DNA of 64,000 nt, from positions 2,852,001 to 2,916,000 of the forward strand of contig NZ_AP023396.1 in assembly GCF_014466955.1 (NCBI RefSeq). The letters are read 5' to 3'. Positions 34,278 to 43,165 of this stretch are shown here, in pieces. Numbering within the stretch: the stretch's first letter is position 1; each line of letters opens with the position of its first letter. Origin of the DNA: Nocardia wallacei (GTDB lineage: Bacteria > Actinomycetota > Actinomycetes > Mycobacteriales > Mycobacteriaceae). The notes beneath the pieces were generated by a model that saw nothing but the letters and a program-made list of their open reading frames with translations, did no database searches and had not been told where the DNA came from. The position numbers and the translations under genes are program-made.

Positions 34278-36439
34278 CCGCGGTGGCCGGTGCTGTTCCG
34301 GCCCACCGGATGCGGGGGCCGATGACCGCGCGGTGGTTCGCCCGGACGGCGGCCGTCGTACTCGTGGTGTGGGTGGTCGCGGGGGCCGGACCCGCACTCG
34401 CCGGGCTGTCGCTGCCGTGGCGGGCGTTCGGCGCCGGATTGATCGTTCCCGGTGCGGGACTCGTCGTGGCGGTGCCGCCGCTGCACCATCCCTTCGACAC
34501 GGCCATGGTCGTCGGCCACGCGGTGATCGTCGCCGCCGAGGCGGCCGTACTCGGCTGGGCGCTGCGCAGATTCCGCGTCGGTGTGGCGGTCGCGGGCGTG
34601 GTCGTACCGGTCGCGCTGATCATCGGAGTCCTGGTCGCTCCGGGCGCGGTGGTGGTGACCGGCCATATCGCGGGGTTCGCCGGTGTCCTCGCCGCGTCCG
34701 GCTGGGCCTTCGCCTTCCGGTGTATCGCCCGTTCGGACTATGTGACGCTGCCGGTCATCGTGCTCGCCGCGGCCACGGCCGGCGCGGGTCTGGCGGCGTA
34801 TCACGGCGCCATGCCCGGACCGTTCACCTGGTTCTCCTGGGCCGCGCTCGGCGTGGCGGTGACCGGCGCCGGGGCCGCCATGACACGCGACCTGATCCGG
34901 CACCGCGCCGCGGTGGCGCTCGGGGCCGAGCGCGCCCGATATCTCGCCGAGCGCCGGGTGGCAGCCCGCACCAATCCCGTCCCGCTGCAACGCTCCACAA
35001 CGACCCCGCCGGTGACCGAGGCGAGCACCGACCAGCTCGCACTGCTGCGCCATCTGCTGCGCATCGCCCTGCGTCCGCCCGGTGACTGGAGCGGATTCGA
35101 CGGCGAGGGCCCGGGTCCGTTGCAGCAGTACCGATATCAGGTCAACGCACTCGGCTGGGCGTTGTCGATGTACGCCTACTCGCACACCCCCGCGCTGCGG
35201 GGCCCGGTGCACGCCGCGCAGTCGATGCTGCTCGACCGGCTCCGGGATCCCGCCGTCTGGCGGTACTGGTACTGGGAGAACCTGCTGGGCAACTGGGACT
35301 TTCGCCGGCGCCGGACGGACCCGATCGATGTGCGGCAGAACATCATGTTCACCGGATACCTGAACCTGCAGCTGGGCATGTTCGAACAGGCGACCGGTGA
35401 TACCCGCTTCCGCGTCCCGGGCGCACTCGAATTTCCTTCGCCGTCAGGTTTTTCCGCGGCCTACGACCACGACGCGATCAACGCGATCGTGGTCCGCAAT
35501 TTCGACAGCGACCTGTGCCTGTGGCCGTGCGAGCCGCTGCCGATCGGACGGTCGCGCACCCGGGGCCTGGTATTCCCCTACTGCAACGCCGTGAGCGTCG
35601 CGGGCGTCGCCGTCGCCGACGCACTGCGCGGTTCCGCCGCGGCCGCCGAGATCGCGCCGCGGCTGCGCCAGGCACTGGAGACCGAATTCACCGCCGCCGA
35701 CGGCGATCTGGTGACCTTCCTCGCCTCCGGCCTCGGTCTCACCGCCCGTGGCTTCCGCGGCCCGACGACTACGGCGGGCATCGTCGCGTTCCTCGCCCCA
35801 CTGCTCCCCGAGACCGCCTGGCGCGCTTGGGAAGTCCTGCGCCGGGAATGGCTGGAATCCGGACAGTACCTGCTCCCCGGCACGGGTGGGTCGGAATCGC
35901 CCACCGCCGCCGACTGGGGATCGCAGGCGGCGACCAACGCCGAACCGCTGGCGGCGGCCATGCTGCTCGCACAGGAAACCGATGCGCGGGACTGGCATTC
36001 GTCGCTGTGGCGCGCGGCCACCGATCAACTGCGGTTCGGTGACCGTGAGAATCCGGCGGGCGCACGAGGTTTCATGGAGGCATCGGTACACGCCAATGGG
36101 ATGCTGGGTCTCGGCAGCCTGGGCCGGCCGCGCGCACTCACCGACATGATGTCGCGGCCACGGCCGGCCGCCTGGGACCACGGCCCGCGCATCGCCGAAC
36201 TACCGCACCCGGATGTGCTGGTGGCCAGGGCGGTAGGCGACGGCATCGGGCTGGACGCCGTCTTCCGGGCGGGCGTGGCGCCGGGACGCTACGCCGTGGT
36301 GCTCGATCGGCTCCGGCCCGCACGGCCCTATTACGCACACGGTGCCACCGAATCCGTCATCCACGCCGACGCGCACGGCGCCGCCCGCATCACCATCGAC
36401 CTGCACGATCGCACCGTGATCGAACTGAGGCCCGCATGA
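34274..36439 (+). CDS. membrane protein with C-terminal linalool dehydratase/isomerase-like domain
   Basis: A 721-residue fusion. Residues 1-210 are hydrophobic with about six membrane helices (from ARTAAVVLVVWVVAGAG to FTWFSWAALGVAVTGAGAAM). From about 250 it is a soluble alpha/alpha-barrel-like domain. WRYWYWENLLGNWDFRRRRT, DPIDVRQNIMFTGYLNLQLG and YDHDAINAIVVRNFDSDLCL, together with ACEP-like WPCEPLP, match the linalool dehydratase/isomerase (LDI) family. The Castellaniella enzyme interconverts geraniol, linalool and myrcene and has only a signal peptide, so the multi-helix N-terminus is unusual. ATGA overlaps join it to the small membrane gene before and the P450 after, so the three are one operon. 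A terpene-alcohol substrate is inference. Confidence 0.7.
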   Translation: MTAVAGAVPAHRMRGPMTARWFARTAAVVLVVWVVAGAGPALAGLSLPWRAFGAGLIVPGAGLVVAVPPLHHPFDTAMVVGHAVIVAAEAAVLGWALRRFRVGVAVAGVVVPVALIIGVLVAPGAVVVTGHIAGFAGVLAASGWAFAFRCIARSDYVTLPVIVLAAATAGAGLAAYHGAMPGPFTWFSWAALGVAVTGAGAAMTRDLIRHRAAVALGAERARYLAERRVAARTNPVPLQRSTTTPPVTEASTDQLALLRHLLRIALRPPGDWSGFDGEGPGPLQQYRYQVNALGWALSMYAYSHTPALRGPVHAAQSMLLDRLRDPAVWRYWYWENLLGNWDFRRRRTDPIDVRQNIMFTGYLNLQLGMFEQATGDTRFRVPGALEFPSPSGFSAAYDHDAINAIVVRNFDSDLCLWPCEPLPIGRSRTRGLVFPYCNAVSVAGVAVADALRGSAAAAEIAPRLRQALETEFTAADGDLVTFLASGLGLTARGFRGPTTTAGIVAFLAPLLPETAWRAWEVLRREWLESGQYLLPGTGGSESPTAADWGSQAATNAEPLAAAMLLAQETDARDWHSSLWRAATDQLRFGDRENPAGARGFMEASVHANGMLGLGSLGRPRALTDMMSRPRPAAWDHGPRIAELPHPDVLVARAVGDGIGLDAVFRAGVAPGRYAVVLDRLRPARPYYAHGATESVIHADAHGAARITIDLHDRTVIELRPA

Positions 36440-37647
36440 CCAGCTCACCGATCGACGCCGACGGCCCCCGGGTCGCCCTGTACGCGCCGGAGTTCGCCAC
36501 CGAACCGCACCGTGCCTACCGCCGGATGCGGGAGCGCTACGGCTCGATGGTGCCCGTCGAACTCGCTCCCGGCGTCCCCGCCACCCTGGTGATCGGCTAC
36601 CGGACCGCCGTCCGCATCCTGCACGATCCCGACCACTTCCCCGCCGATCCGCGCGGCTGGCAACAGCACATCCCCGCGGAGTGCCCGGTGAAACCGATGC
36701 TGGAGTGGCGGCCCAACGCGATCCGCTCGGCCGGTGCGGAGCACGCGCGGTACCGGGAGGCGAACGTCGCGGCGATCACCGCGGTCGACCTGCACGGCCT
36801 GCACAGCATCGTGGAGCGGATCGCCGTGCCGCTGATCAACGGCTTCTGCGAAACCGGGTCGGCCGACCTGATCGCCCGGTACGCGACCCCGCTCGCGTTC
36901 GAGGCCATCAACGCCATGCTCGGCTGCCCGCCGGACATCGGGCGCCGGGTCGCCGCGGGGATCATGGCGATGTTCGAGGGAAACGATGCGGCACAAGGCA
37001 ATTCGATGCTCCTCGAGGCGCTGACCGAACTGGTCGCGCAGAAGCACGCCGACCCCGGCGACGACATCACGACACGGCTGTTGCGGCATGGGGCCGGGCT
37101 GAGTGATCAGGAGGTCGTCGAACAGCTGGTCCCGCTGTACGGCGCCGGGGTCGAGCCGGTGCTGAACCTGATCGCCAACACCATGCTGTCGGTTCTCACC
37201 AGTGAGGGATTCGCCGGTGACGTCCTCGGCGGCAGCCTGCAGACCCGAGACGCACTGGACGAGGTGCTCTTCCACGATCCGCCGATGGCGAACTTCTGCA
37301 TGAGTTATCCGCGGCACCCCATCCTGATCGACGGTGTCTGGTTACCGGCCCACCAGCCGGTGGTGATCAGCATCGCGGCATGCAACAACGATCCGATCGT
37401 CGGCGCGGGCGACCACACGGGCAATCGCTCGCACCTGGCGTGGGGCGCGGGCCCGCACGCCTGTCCCGCCCAGCAGGCGGCCTACCTGATCGCGCAGGAC
37501 GGGGTCGACCAGCTCCTCGACGCTCTGCCGGATATGCGACTGGCCGTGCGCCCCGAGGCACTCACGTGGCGCCCCGGCCCCTTCCACCGCGCCCTGGCCG
37601 CCCTGCCGGTCACCTTCCCGCCGTCACCCCCGTTCGACATCGCGTGA
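36436..37647 (+). CDS. cytochrome P450, atypical (no ExxR arginine; CYP157-like)
   Basis: A 403-residue soluble P450, start overlapping the LDI-like stop (ATGA). The haem loop HLAWGAGPHACPAQQAAYLI supplies the Cys ligand, with WGAGPHACPA in place of FGxGxHxCxG. The K-helix motif reads DEVLFHDPP, so the invariant ExxR arginine is Phe. The I-helix has LVPLYGAGVEPVLNLIANTM, with no AGxxT threonine. These three deviations together resemble the CYP157 group of streptomycetes, in which ExxR is also lost. A partner ferredoxin is not encoded nearby. Coupling to the LDI-like protein suggests both act on one substrate, or that the P450 has a non-oxidative or regulatory role. Confidence 0.85.
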   Translation: MTSSPIDADGPRVALYAPEFATEPHRAYRRMRERYGSMVPVELAPGVPATLVIGYRTAVRILHDPDHFPADPRGWQQHIPAECPVKPMLEWRPNAIRSAGAEHARYREANVAAITAVDLHGLHSIVERIAVPLINGFCETGSADLIARYATPLAFEAINAMLGCPPDIGRRVAAGIMAMFEGNDAAQGNSMLLEALTELVAQKHADPGDDITTRLLRHGAGLSDQEVVEQLVPLYGAGVEPVLNLIANTMLSVLTSEGFAGDVLGGSLQTRDALDEVLFHDPPMANFCMSYPRHPILIDGVWLPAHQPVVISIAACNNDPIVGAGDHTGNRSHLAWGAGPHACPAQQAAYLIAQDGVDQLLDALPDMRLAVRPEALTWRPGPFHRALAALPVTFPPSPPFDIA

Positions 37648-37648
37648 C

Positions 37649-37679
37649 CACGGCCCCGCGCAACCACCGCGGGGCCGTG
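37649..37679. terminator. strong bidirectional stem-loop terminator
   Basis: CACGGCCCCGCG (37649-37660) and CGCGGGGCCGTG (37668-37679) form a perfect 12-bp stem with a seven-base loop between the convergent P450 and repeat-protein stops. It should terminate both. Confidence 0.75.
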
Positions 37680-37690
37680 AGCGGGCCGCG

Positions 37691-38272
37691 TCAGTGCACG
37701 CTGCGAGGCTGCGGCTGGTCGGCATTCGGCTCGGACCGGTCACTCTGGGACGACCCCGAGGTGACCCGCGATTGCCCGGTCTGCGCGGAGTTGGCTCCCG
37801 GCTGTGACTCGCCGTTCTGGACGGAGTTGGCTCCCGGCTGTGACTCGTTGTTCTGGACGGAGTTCGCTCCTGGCCGCGACTCGTCGTTCTGGACGGAGTT
37901 GGCTCCCGGCTGCGACTCGTCGTTCTGGACGGAGTTGGCTCCCGGCTGTGACTCGTTGTTCTGGACGGAGTTGGCCCCTGGCCGCGACTGGTCGTTCTGC
38001 ACGGAGTTCGACGAGTTCTGCGAGTCCCCGTTCGGCACGGGCGGGGAGGGTTGCCCGCGGTTGACGAAGCCCTCGCCACCCGCCTCGTTGTCGTCGTCCT
38101 GGGCCTGAACCGCGCGGCCCGACGCGGCCTCCTCGTCCTCGCCCGTGTCGTCGTCCTGCACTTGGACGAACGGGATCGCGGCCGGTGCGGCCACGGCGGG
38201 CGCGGCGACCGCCAGCCCGGCGGGCACGGCGAGTGCGGCCAGTGACGCGGCCGCGGTGATGCGGATCCTCAT
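37691..38272 (-). CDS. secreted acidic tandem-repeat protein
   Basis: A 193-residue protein with AAGGGG before ATG 38272. The signal peptide MRIRITAAASLAALAVPAGL is probably cleaved near AVAAPA (~residue 30). The mature part is disordered: an acidic stretch (QVQDDDTGEDEEAASG), then six copies of the 12-residue unit NSVQNxESxPGA and a degenerate seventh, ending in a Ser/Gln/Pro-rich tail. No catalytic domain, anchor or cysteine. Repeat proteins of this type can be adhesins, wall spacers or sponge-like extracellular matrix proteins; no specific family is recognised. Copy number should vary between strains. Confidence 0.75.
   Translation of the reverse strand: MRIRITAAASLAALAVPAGLAVAAPAVAAPAAIPFVQVQDDDTGEDEEAASGRAVQAQDDDNEAGGEGFVNRGQPSPPVPNGDSQNSSNSVQNDQSRPGANSVQNNESQPGANSVQNDESQPGANSVQNDESRPGANSVQNNESQPGANSVQNGESQPGANSAQTGQSRVTSGSSQSDRSEPNADQPQPRSVH
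37787..38002 (-). repeat. 36-bp tandem repeat (six copies) in the secreted protein gene
   Basis: Units begin at 37787, 37823, 37859, 37895, 37931 and 37967, all 36 bp. Differences fall mostly at a few alternating positions (gctgtgactcg versus gccgcgactcg), giving the N/D/G and Q/R variation in the protein. Confidence 0.9.
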
Positions 38273-38484
38273 GTGTAACCCCTTCTGTCGATGGGAAGTG
38301 GTAACCGTTCAGATCGAGCAGACCGGACTCTAAGGCCGGAGCGGGGTGGTGGTGGGAGGCTCGGTCGATTCGGCGATTGCCCGTTATGTCCGCTCCCGGC
38401 CTCGATGGATACGGCGGTCATTCGCCGATACGACCGCCGGGCCGCAGTGGCGAGGACTCTGGCCCGAGCCCCTCGGACGTCGCC

Positions 38485-39360
38485 CTAGCGCAGTTCCTCG
38501 ATCACCTTCGCCAGGGCCGTCATTCGCGGCTCGGGGACGGAGTAGTGGGTGATCCCGTAGGCGTCGCGATAGTGCCGGAGCGTATCGGCGATCTCGCGGG
38601 CGGATCCGTGCAGGAAGCCGGGGAGGTAGCGCAGTTGCGCATCCGACAGGGTCTGGTTGAACATGCGGGCCATCGACAGATCGGGCTCGCCGAAACCGCG
38701 CACGTCCACCCCCTGCACGGTGAGCCCCAGCTCCAGCCCGCCGAAGCGGTCCCCGGCGGCGGCGCGGACGAAATCGACGCGGCGGGCGAGCGCGGCGGTC
38801 CCGGCATCCTCGGAATCGATGTCGTCACCCACGGGCACCCCGGCCAGCGCCACGATATCGGCGAGTTCGGCCGCCACCCGCACCAGACGGTCCCCGCGCC
38901 CGGCGACCAGCACCGGGATGCCCGGACGAACCGGCGGCTGATGGTCGTTCGCGAACAGGCCGCGGATCTCATTGATGGTCGCGCGCAGGTTGTCGATGCG
39001 CTGCCGCCCGCCCGGGAACGGCAGTCCGGCCACCTCGAACTCGGGTTTCGCGAAATCCGGCCCAGCGCCGATCCCGAAATCGAATCGCCCATCGGTGAGC
39101 TGGTCCACGGTGGCGACGTCGCGGGCCAGCAGTGCCGGCCGATAGAAACCGGCGTTGAGCACCATGGTGCCGACCCGCACCCGGGTCGTCGCCTCGGCCA
39201 TGGCGACCAGCGTCGGGAACGGCGAGGTCATCCCCAGATGGTCGGGCACCTGGACCACGTCGAAGCCCAAATCCTCTGCCCGCTGTGCCTTCTCGCGCCA
39301 TTCGGCCCGCGACCCGGCGGCGGAGAAGCCGACGGCGAACCGAAAAGGACGCGCTGTCAT
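38485..39360 (-). CDS. LLM class F420-dependent oxidoreductase
   Basis: A 291-residue TIM-barrel protein of the luciferase-like superfamily. Start MTARPFRFAVGFSAAG, then AEDLGFDVVQVPDHLGMTSP, TRVRVGTMVLNAGFYRPALL and DQLTDGRFDFGIGAGPDFAK, which are all hallmarks of the F420-dependent (not FMN-dependent) branch. The TIGR03621 subgroup, large in mycolata, has no known substrate. ATG 39360 was chosen by homology of the first strand; longer in-frame starts are possible. Confidence 0.85.
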   Translation of the reverse strand: MTARPFRFAVGFSAAGSRAEWREKAQRAEDLGFDVVQVPDHLGMTSPFPTLVAMAEATTRVRVGTMVLNAGFYRPALLARDVATVDQLTDGRFDFGIGAGPDFAKPEFEVAGLPFPGGRQRIDNLRATINEIRGLFANDHQPPVRPGIPVLVAGRGDRLVRVAAELADIVALAGVPVGDDIDSEDAGTAALARRVDFVRAAAGDRFGGLELGLTVQGVDVRGFGEPDLSMARMFNQTLSDAQLRYLPGFLHGSAREIADTLRHYRDAYGITHYSVPEPRMTALAKVIEELR

Positions 39361-39578
39361 GTCATTTCGATCATGCTCCACTCTGGCACGGTAGCCGATT
39401 CGCGGCCGGACCGTCGCGGGCTCCCTCGGTGAGCGAACCACGCGGACGAGTCGAATCTCACAATGCCTCGCGAAGGAGGGTGAGATCACATGGGCGGCAA
39501 GGGGACCGGGGCCGCGTTTCTGTTACGGTAAATAACCGGAGAGACGCTCCGTTTCAACTGGTGGAGGACCCCTGTCTC

Positions 39579-41879
39579 ATGGCGCGTGTGAAGTCTCGCC
39601 CGCACTACAACGTCGTCTTCGCGGTACTGCTGCTCGGGATCTCCGCGTACGCGCTGCTGCAGTCGATGGTCGTGCCGGTGCTCTCGGTGCTGATTCCCGC
39701 CCTGCACACCACGCAGAGCACGGCGACCTGGCTGATGACCGGCTATCTGCTGTCGGCGTCGGTCGCGACGCCGATCCTCGGGCGGATCGGCGACAAGGTC
39801 GGCAAGGAGCGCATGCTCGTCGTCACGCTGGTCGCCCTGACGATCGGTTCGCTGATCGCCGCGCTGACCGACTCCATCGGCGTGATGATCGTGGCGCGGG
39901 TGATCCAGGGCCTCGGCGGCGGCGTGATTCCCTTGGCGTTCGGCATCATTCGCGACGAGTTCCCCGCGCGCAAGCTGCACGGCGCGGTCGGTATCGCCTC
40001 GTCGCTGATCGCCGTGGGCTCCGGGGTGGGCCTGGTGCTGGCCGGGCCGATCGTCGATCATCTGGATTATCACTGGCTGTTCTGGGTGCCGATGATCATC
40101 ACCGCGGTGGCCGCCGTCGCGGCGGTGCTGTTCGTGCCCGAATCTCCGGTGCGCAGTCCGGGCCGGATCAATTGGGGTGCGGCGCTGCTGCTTTCGGCGT
40201 GGCTGGTGGCGCTGCTGCTGGCCGTCAGCAAGGGACCGGCGTGGGGCTGGGGGTCGGGCCTGACGCTCGGGCTGTTCGCGTCGGCGGTGGTGGCGGCGGC
40301 CGCGTGGATCGTCGTCGAGCTGAAATCGCGGACACCGCTGATCGATATGCGGACCATGCGCATCCCGGCGGTATGGACCACCAACCTAGTGGCGGTGCTG
40401 ACCGGTGCGGGCATGTACGCGATGATGACCTTCCTGCCGCAACTGCTGCAGACGCCGAAAGCCGTTGCGGGATACGGTCTGAGCGCGAGCATCACCCAGT
40501 CGGGAATCTATCTGCTGCCGCTGTCGGCGGCCATGTTCGTCATCGGCCTCACCATCGGGCCGCTGTCGGCGCGGATCAGTCCGAAGTTCATCGTGCTGAT
40601 CGGCAGTCTCATCACCGTCCCGGCCTTCGTGATGCTGGCGATCGGCCATGATCACAGCTGGCAGATCTATGCCGCGGGGGCTCTGCTCGGCGTCGGCATC
40701 GGACTGGCGTTCTCCTCGATGCCCGCCATCATCGTCGCGGCGGTGCCGCCCGCCCAGACCGGCGCGGCCACCGGCATGAACGCCAACGTGCGCACCGTCG
40801 GCGGCGCGATCGGCAGCGCGATAGCCTCGGTCATCCTGACCTCGGGTGCGCAGACCGCGCACGGCCTGCCCGCCGATTCGGGCTATGCCAACGTCTTCTG
40901 GTTCCTGGCCGGCGTCTCGGTGCTGGCGGCGGGCGCGGCGGTGATCGTCCCGTCGGTCCGGGCGCACGAACCGCACAGCCCGCGCACGAGCAGCGAGGCG
41001 TCCCCGTCCGCGGCGGCCGACCGGATTCCCGACGAGACGCTGATCGCGGCCGCGAGGTCGGCGCCGGAGCCCGCCGTCTCGGCGGCGGTGGTGTCCGGTC
41101 TGGACAGCGAGGCCCGGTCCATCGCCGGGCACGTGCGCCGCGAGAACGGCGAGCCGGTGGCGGGCGTGGCGCTGACCCTGATAGATCAACGCGGGCATCA
41201 GGTTTCGCGGACGACGGGCGGTCCGGACGGCGGTTACCACCTCGAGGTCCCGCAGGCGGGCGCCTATGTCCTGATCGGTGCCGCGAACGGGCACCGGCCG
41301 GTGGCGGTCAATGTCGTCGTCGCCGCGCGGCCGCTGCCGGTCGATCTGACCCTGCCGAGTTCCGGCGAGCTGTCGGGCACCGTGCGCCGGGCCGATTCCG
41401 GTGAACCGGTGGCCGGGGCGGCCGTGACACTCACCGACACCCGGGGCGAGGTCGTCGGTGCGGCCGTTACCGGCGCGGACGGCGGCTACCGCTGCCGCGG
41501 CGTGCCGTCGGGCACTCACACGGTGGTCGTGGTCGCACCCGGTACGCGTCCGCACGCGGCGACACTGGCCGTGCCCGAGAGCGGACTGCTCCGCTACGAC
41601 GCCGAACTGGCTCCGATCGTCACGCTGGCCGGTGCCGTGCGCGCCGGGGACCGTACTGTCCCCGACGCCCAGGTGACCGTCCTCGACGCCAACGGCCGGC
41701 CGATCGCCACCGCCCGAACCGACGACGAGGGCCGCTACCGAGTCACCGACCTCCCCGCCGGCGACTACGCCGTCATCACCCGCGGTTACCCCTCGGTGAT
41801 CAGCAACGTCACAGTGACAGGCCGAAGCACCCACGACGTCGAACTGAGCTACGACCACGAACAGCTACCTGTGCGGTAG
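39579..41879 (+). CDS. DHA2-type MFS transporter fused to three carboxypeptidase-regulatory-like domains
   Basis: A 766-residue fusion. Residues 1-470 are a 14-helix drug:H+ antiporter-2 type MFS protein: motif A-like GRIGDKVGKERMLVVTLVAL, motif C-like GVGLVLAGPIVD. The rest is three repeated beta-sandwich units of about 80 residues, each opening with a G-x-V-R pattern and PVAGxxxTLxDxxG (RRENGEPVAGVALTLIDQRG; RRADSGEPVAGAAVTLTDTR; RAGDRTVPDAQVTVLDANGR) and closing GxYxxxxxPxGxYxV. These are CarboxypepD_reg/CnaB-like domains. Such tails are known on some actinomycete exporters, with unknown role. GGAGG lies 11 bases before ATG 39579. CGGT-N5-ACCG at 39526-39538 may be an operator. Confidence 0.85.
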   Translation: MARVKSRPHYNVVFAVLLLGISAYALLQSMVVPVLSVLIPALHTTQSTATWLMTGYLLSASVATPILGRIGDKVGKERMLVVTLVALTIGSLIAALTDSIGVMIVARVIQGLGGGVIPLAFGIIRDEFPARKLHGAVGIASSLIAVGSGVGLVLAGPIVDHLDYHWLFWVPMIITAVAAVAAVLFVPESPVRSPGRINWGAALLLSAWLVALLLAVSKGPAWGWGSGLTLGLFASAVVAAAAWIVVELKSRTPLIDMRTMRIPAVWTTNLVAVLTGAGMYAMMTFLPQLLQTPKAVAGYGLSASITQSGIYLLPLSAAMFVIGLTIGPLSARISPKFIVLIGSLITVPAFVMLAIGHDHSWQIYAAGALLGVGIGLAFSSMPAIIVAAVPPAQTGAATGMNANVRTVGGAIGSAIASVILTSGAQTAHGLPADSGYANVFWFLAGVSVLAAGAAVIVPSVRAHEPHSPRTSSEASPSAAADRIPDETLIAAARSAPEPAVSAAVVSGLDSEARSIAGHVRRENGEPVAGVALTLIDQRGHQVSRTTGGPDGGYHLEVPQAGAYVLIGAANGHRPVAVNVVVAARPLPVDLTLPSSGELSGTVRRADSGEPVAGAAVTLTDTRGEVVGAAVTGADGGYRCRGVPSGTHTVVVVAPGTRPHAATLAVPESGLLRYDAELAPIVTLAGAVRAGDRTVPDAQVTVLDANGRPIATARTDDEGRYRVTDLPAGDYAVITRGYPSVISNVTVTGRSTHDVELSYDHEQLPVR

Positions 41880-42079
41880 GGATCGAGTCCCGCCCGTGTT
41901 CGTGCGGCGCGGGCGCGTGCACTCTGTGGTCGGCTCGCCGTTCTCGCGGCGCGAGGTCCCGTGGCTTCTGCCCCGCGAGGTTGCGCTGCGGTGCTTGCGG
42001 CGGCCCACCACACTTCCTGTCGAACCCACGCGGCGGTGGGAACCGGTTGTGAGCCCGTGGGCTCGGGGCAGGACGGGAG

Positions 42080-43111
42080 TCAGTGGTGTGTGGTCGGTGG
42101 GGTTATCGCGTGTAGTGCGGTGACCAGGTCGGAGATGTCGGCGTGGTCGGGGTCGTAGCCGGGGAAGTAGCAGCAGAGGTCGGATGCGTGGGTGCCGTAG
42201 CGTTCTCGCAGTTGTTCGGCACATTCCTCGGGGGTGCCGACGGCGGCGAGCGTGCGCACCATCGGCTCGGTGATCAGGGACCGCATCTCGGTGTACCGGC
42301 CCTGTTTGGACAAACCGTTCAGCTCGGGTTGCAAATCTTCCCAGCCCTCGGCGGCGAGGGTGGGGCGATACGGCGGCGTCGATCCGTAGAAGGCGATCAG
42401 GCGGGCGACGCCGTCGACGGCCGCGGCCAGCGCCGCCTCGGTGCGGCCGACCGCCACCATGGCCTGGGCGATCACCTCGAATTCGGCGAGGGTCCGGTTC
42501 GACCGCCGCAGGCCCTCCTCGATCGCGGGCACGGTGTGCTCGGTGAAGTGCCGGGTGCTGTTGAACGGCATGACCAGCAGGCCGTCGGCGACCTCGGCGG
42601 CCGTGCGGGTCATGATCGGCCCGAGCGCGCCCATGAGCACCGGTGGCGGGCCGAACGGGTTGGGACCCGGGTCGAAGGTGGGCGGCATCAGGGTGTGGGT
42701 GAAGAATTCGCCGCGAAAGTCCAACGGCGCCTGACCTTCCCATGCGGCGAAGATGGCTCGCACCGCCGCCACCGATTCCGCCGTGCGCCGGGCCGGTCGA
42801 CCCCACTGACTGCCGTAGCGCTTCTCGATGTGCACGCGCACCTGTGAACCCAGGCCCAGCCGGAAGCGGCCCCGGCTGTACATCTGCAGATCGTAGGCGG
42901 CGTGGGCGAGATGCAGTGGGCTGCGCGGACCGGCGATCGCCACATTGGTCATCAGTTCCAGATCGGTCTCGCCCGCGGCGACCACCAGCGGGAAGAAGAT
43001 GTCATGCGGCCCTTCGAAGGAGAAGATTCCGTCTGCCCCCGCCGCGGCGATGGCCCTGGCGCTGTCACGCACCTCGGCCGGGGACCCCTCGATCTGGAGA
43101 TGCACTTTCAC
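42080..43111 (-). CDS. LLM class F420-dependent oxidoreductase (TIGR03617-like)
   Basis: A 343-residue luciferase-like TIM-barrel protein. MKVHLQIEGSPAEVRDSARA at the start, then DGIFSFEGPHDIFFPLVVAA, NVAIAGPRSPLHLAHAAYDL and SRGRFRLGLGSQVRVHIEKR, which match the TIGR03617 subgroup. FGPPPVLMGALGPIMTRTAA is typical of the substrate-side loop. GTG 43111 is preceded by GAGGACATCGT. Function in the cell unknown. It is not close in sequence to the LLM protein at 38485, which is from another subgroup. Confidence 0.85.
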   Translation of the reverse strand: MKVHLQIEGSPAEVRDSARAIAAAGADGIFSFEGPHDIFFPLVVAAGETDLELMTNVAIAGPRSPLHLAHAAYDLQMYSRGRFRLGLGSQVRVHIEKRYGSQWGRPARRTAESVAAVRAIFAAWEGQAPLDFRGEFFTHTLMPPTFDPGPNPFGPPPVLMGALGPIMTRTAAEVADGLLVMPFNSTRHFTEHTVPAIEEGLRRSNRTLAEFEVIAQAMVAVGRTEAALAAAVDGVARLIAFYGSTPPYRPTLAAEGWEDLQPELNGLSKQGRYTEMRSLITEPMVRTLAAVGTPEECAEQLRERYGTHASDLCCYFPGYDPDHADISDLVTALHAITPPTTHH

Positions 43112-43165
43112 ACGATGTCCTCACGGTCCGGCAGGCAACTGCTGTAGCAGTATGACGCCGGGTGC

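Noticed and set aside
37787-38002. CRISPR-like array
   Set aside because: The repeats are directly adjacent with no unique spacers and encode a protein repeat in frame, so they are a coding tandem repeat.
41865-42806. 313-codon minus-strand frame beside the LLM oxidoreductase
   Set aside because: Runs out of frame over the C-terminal half of the real LLM gene (42080-43111); Arg/His-rich composition.
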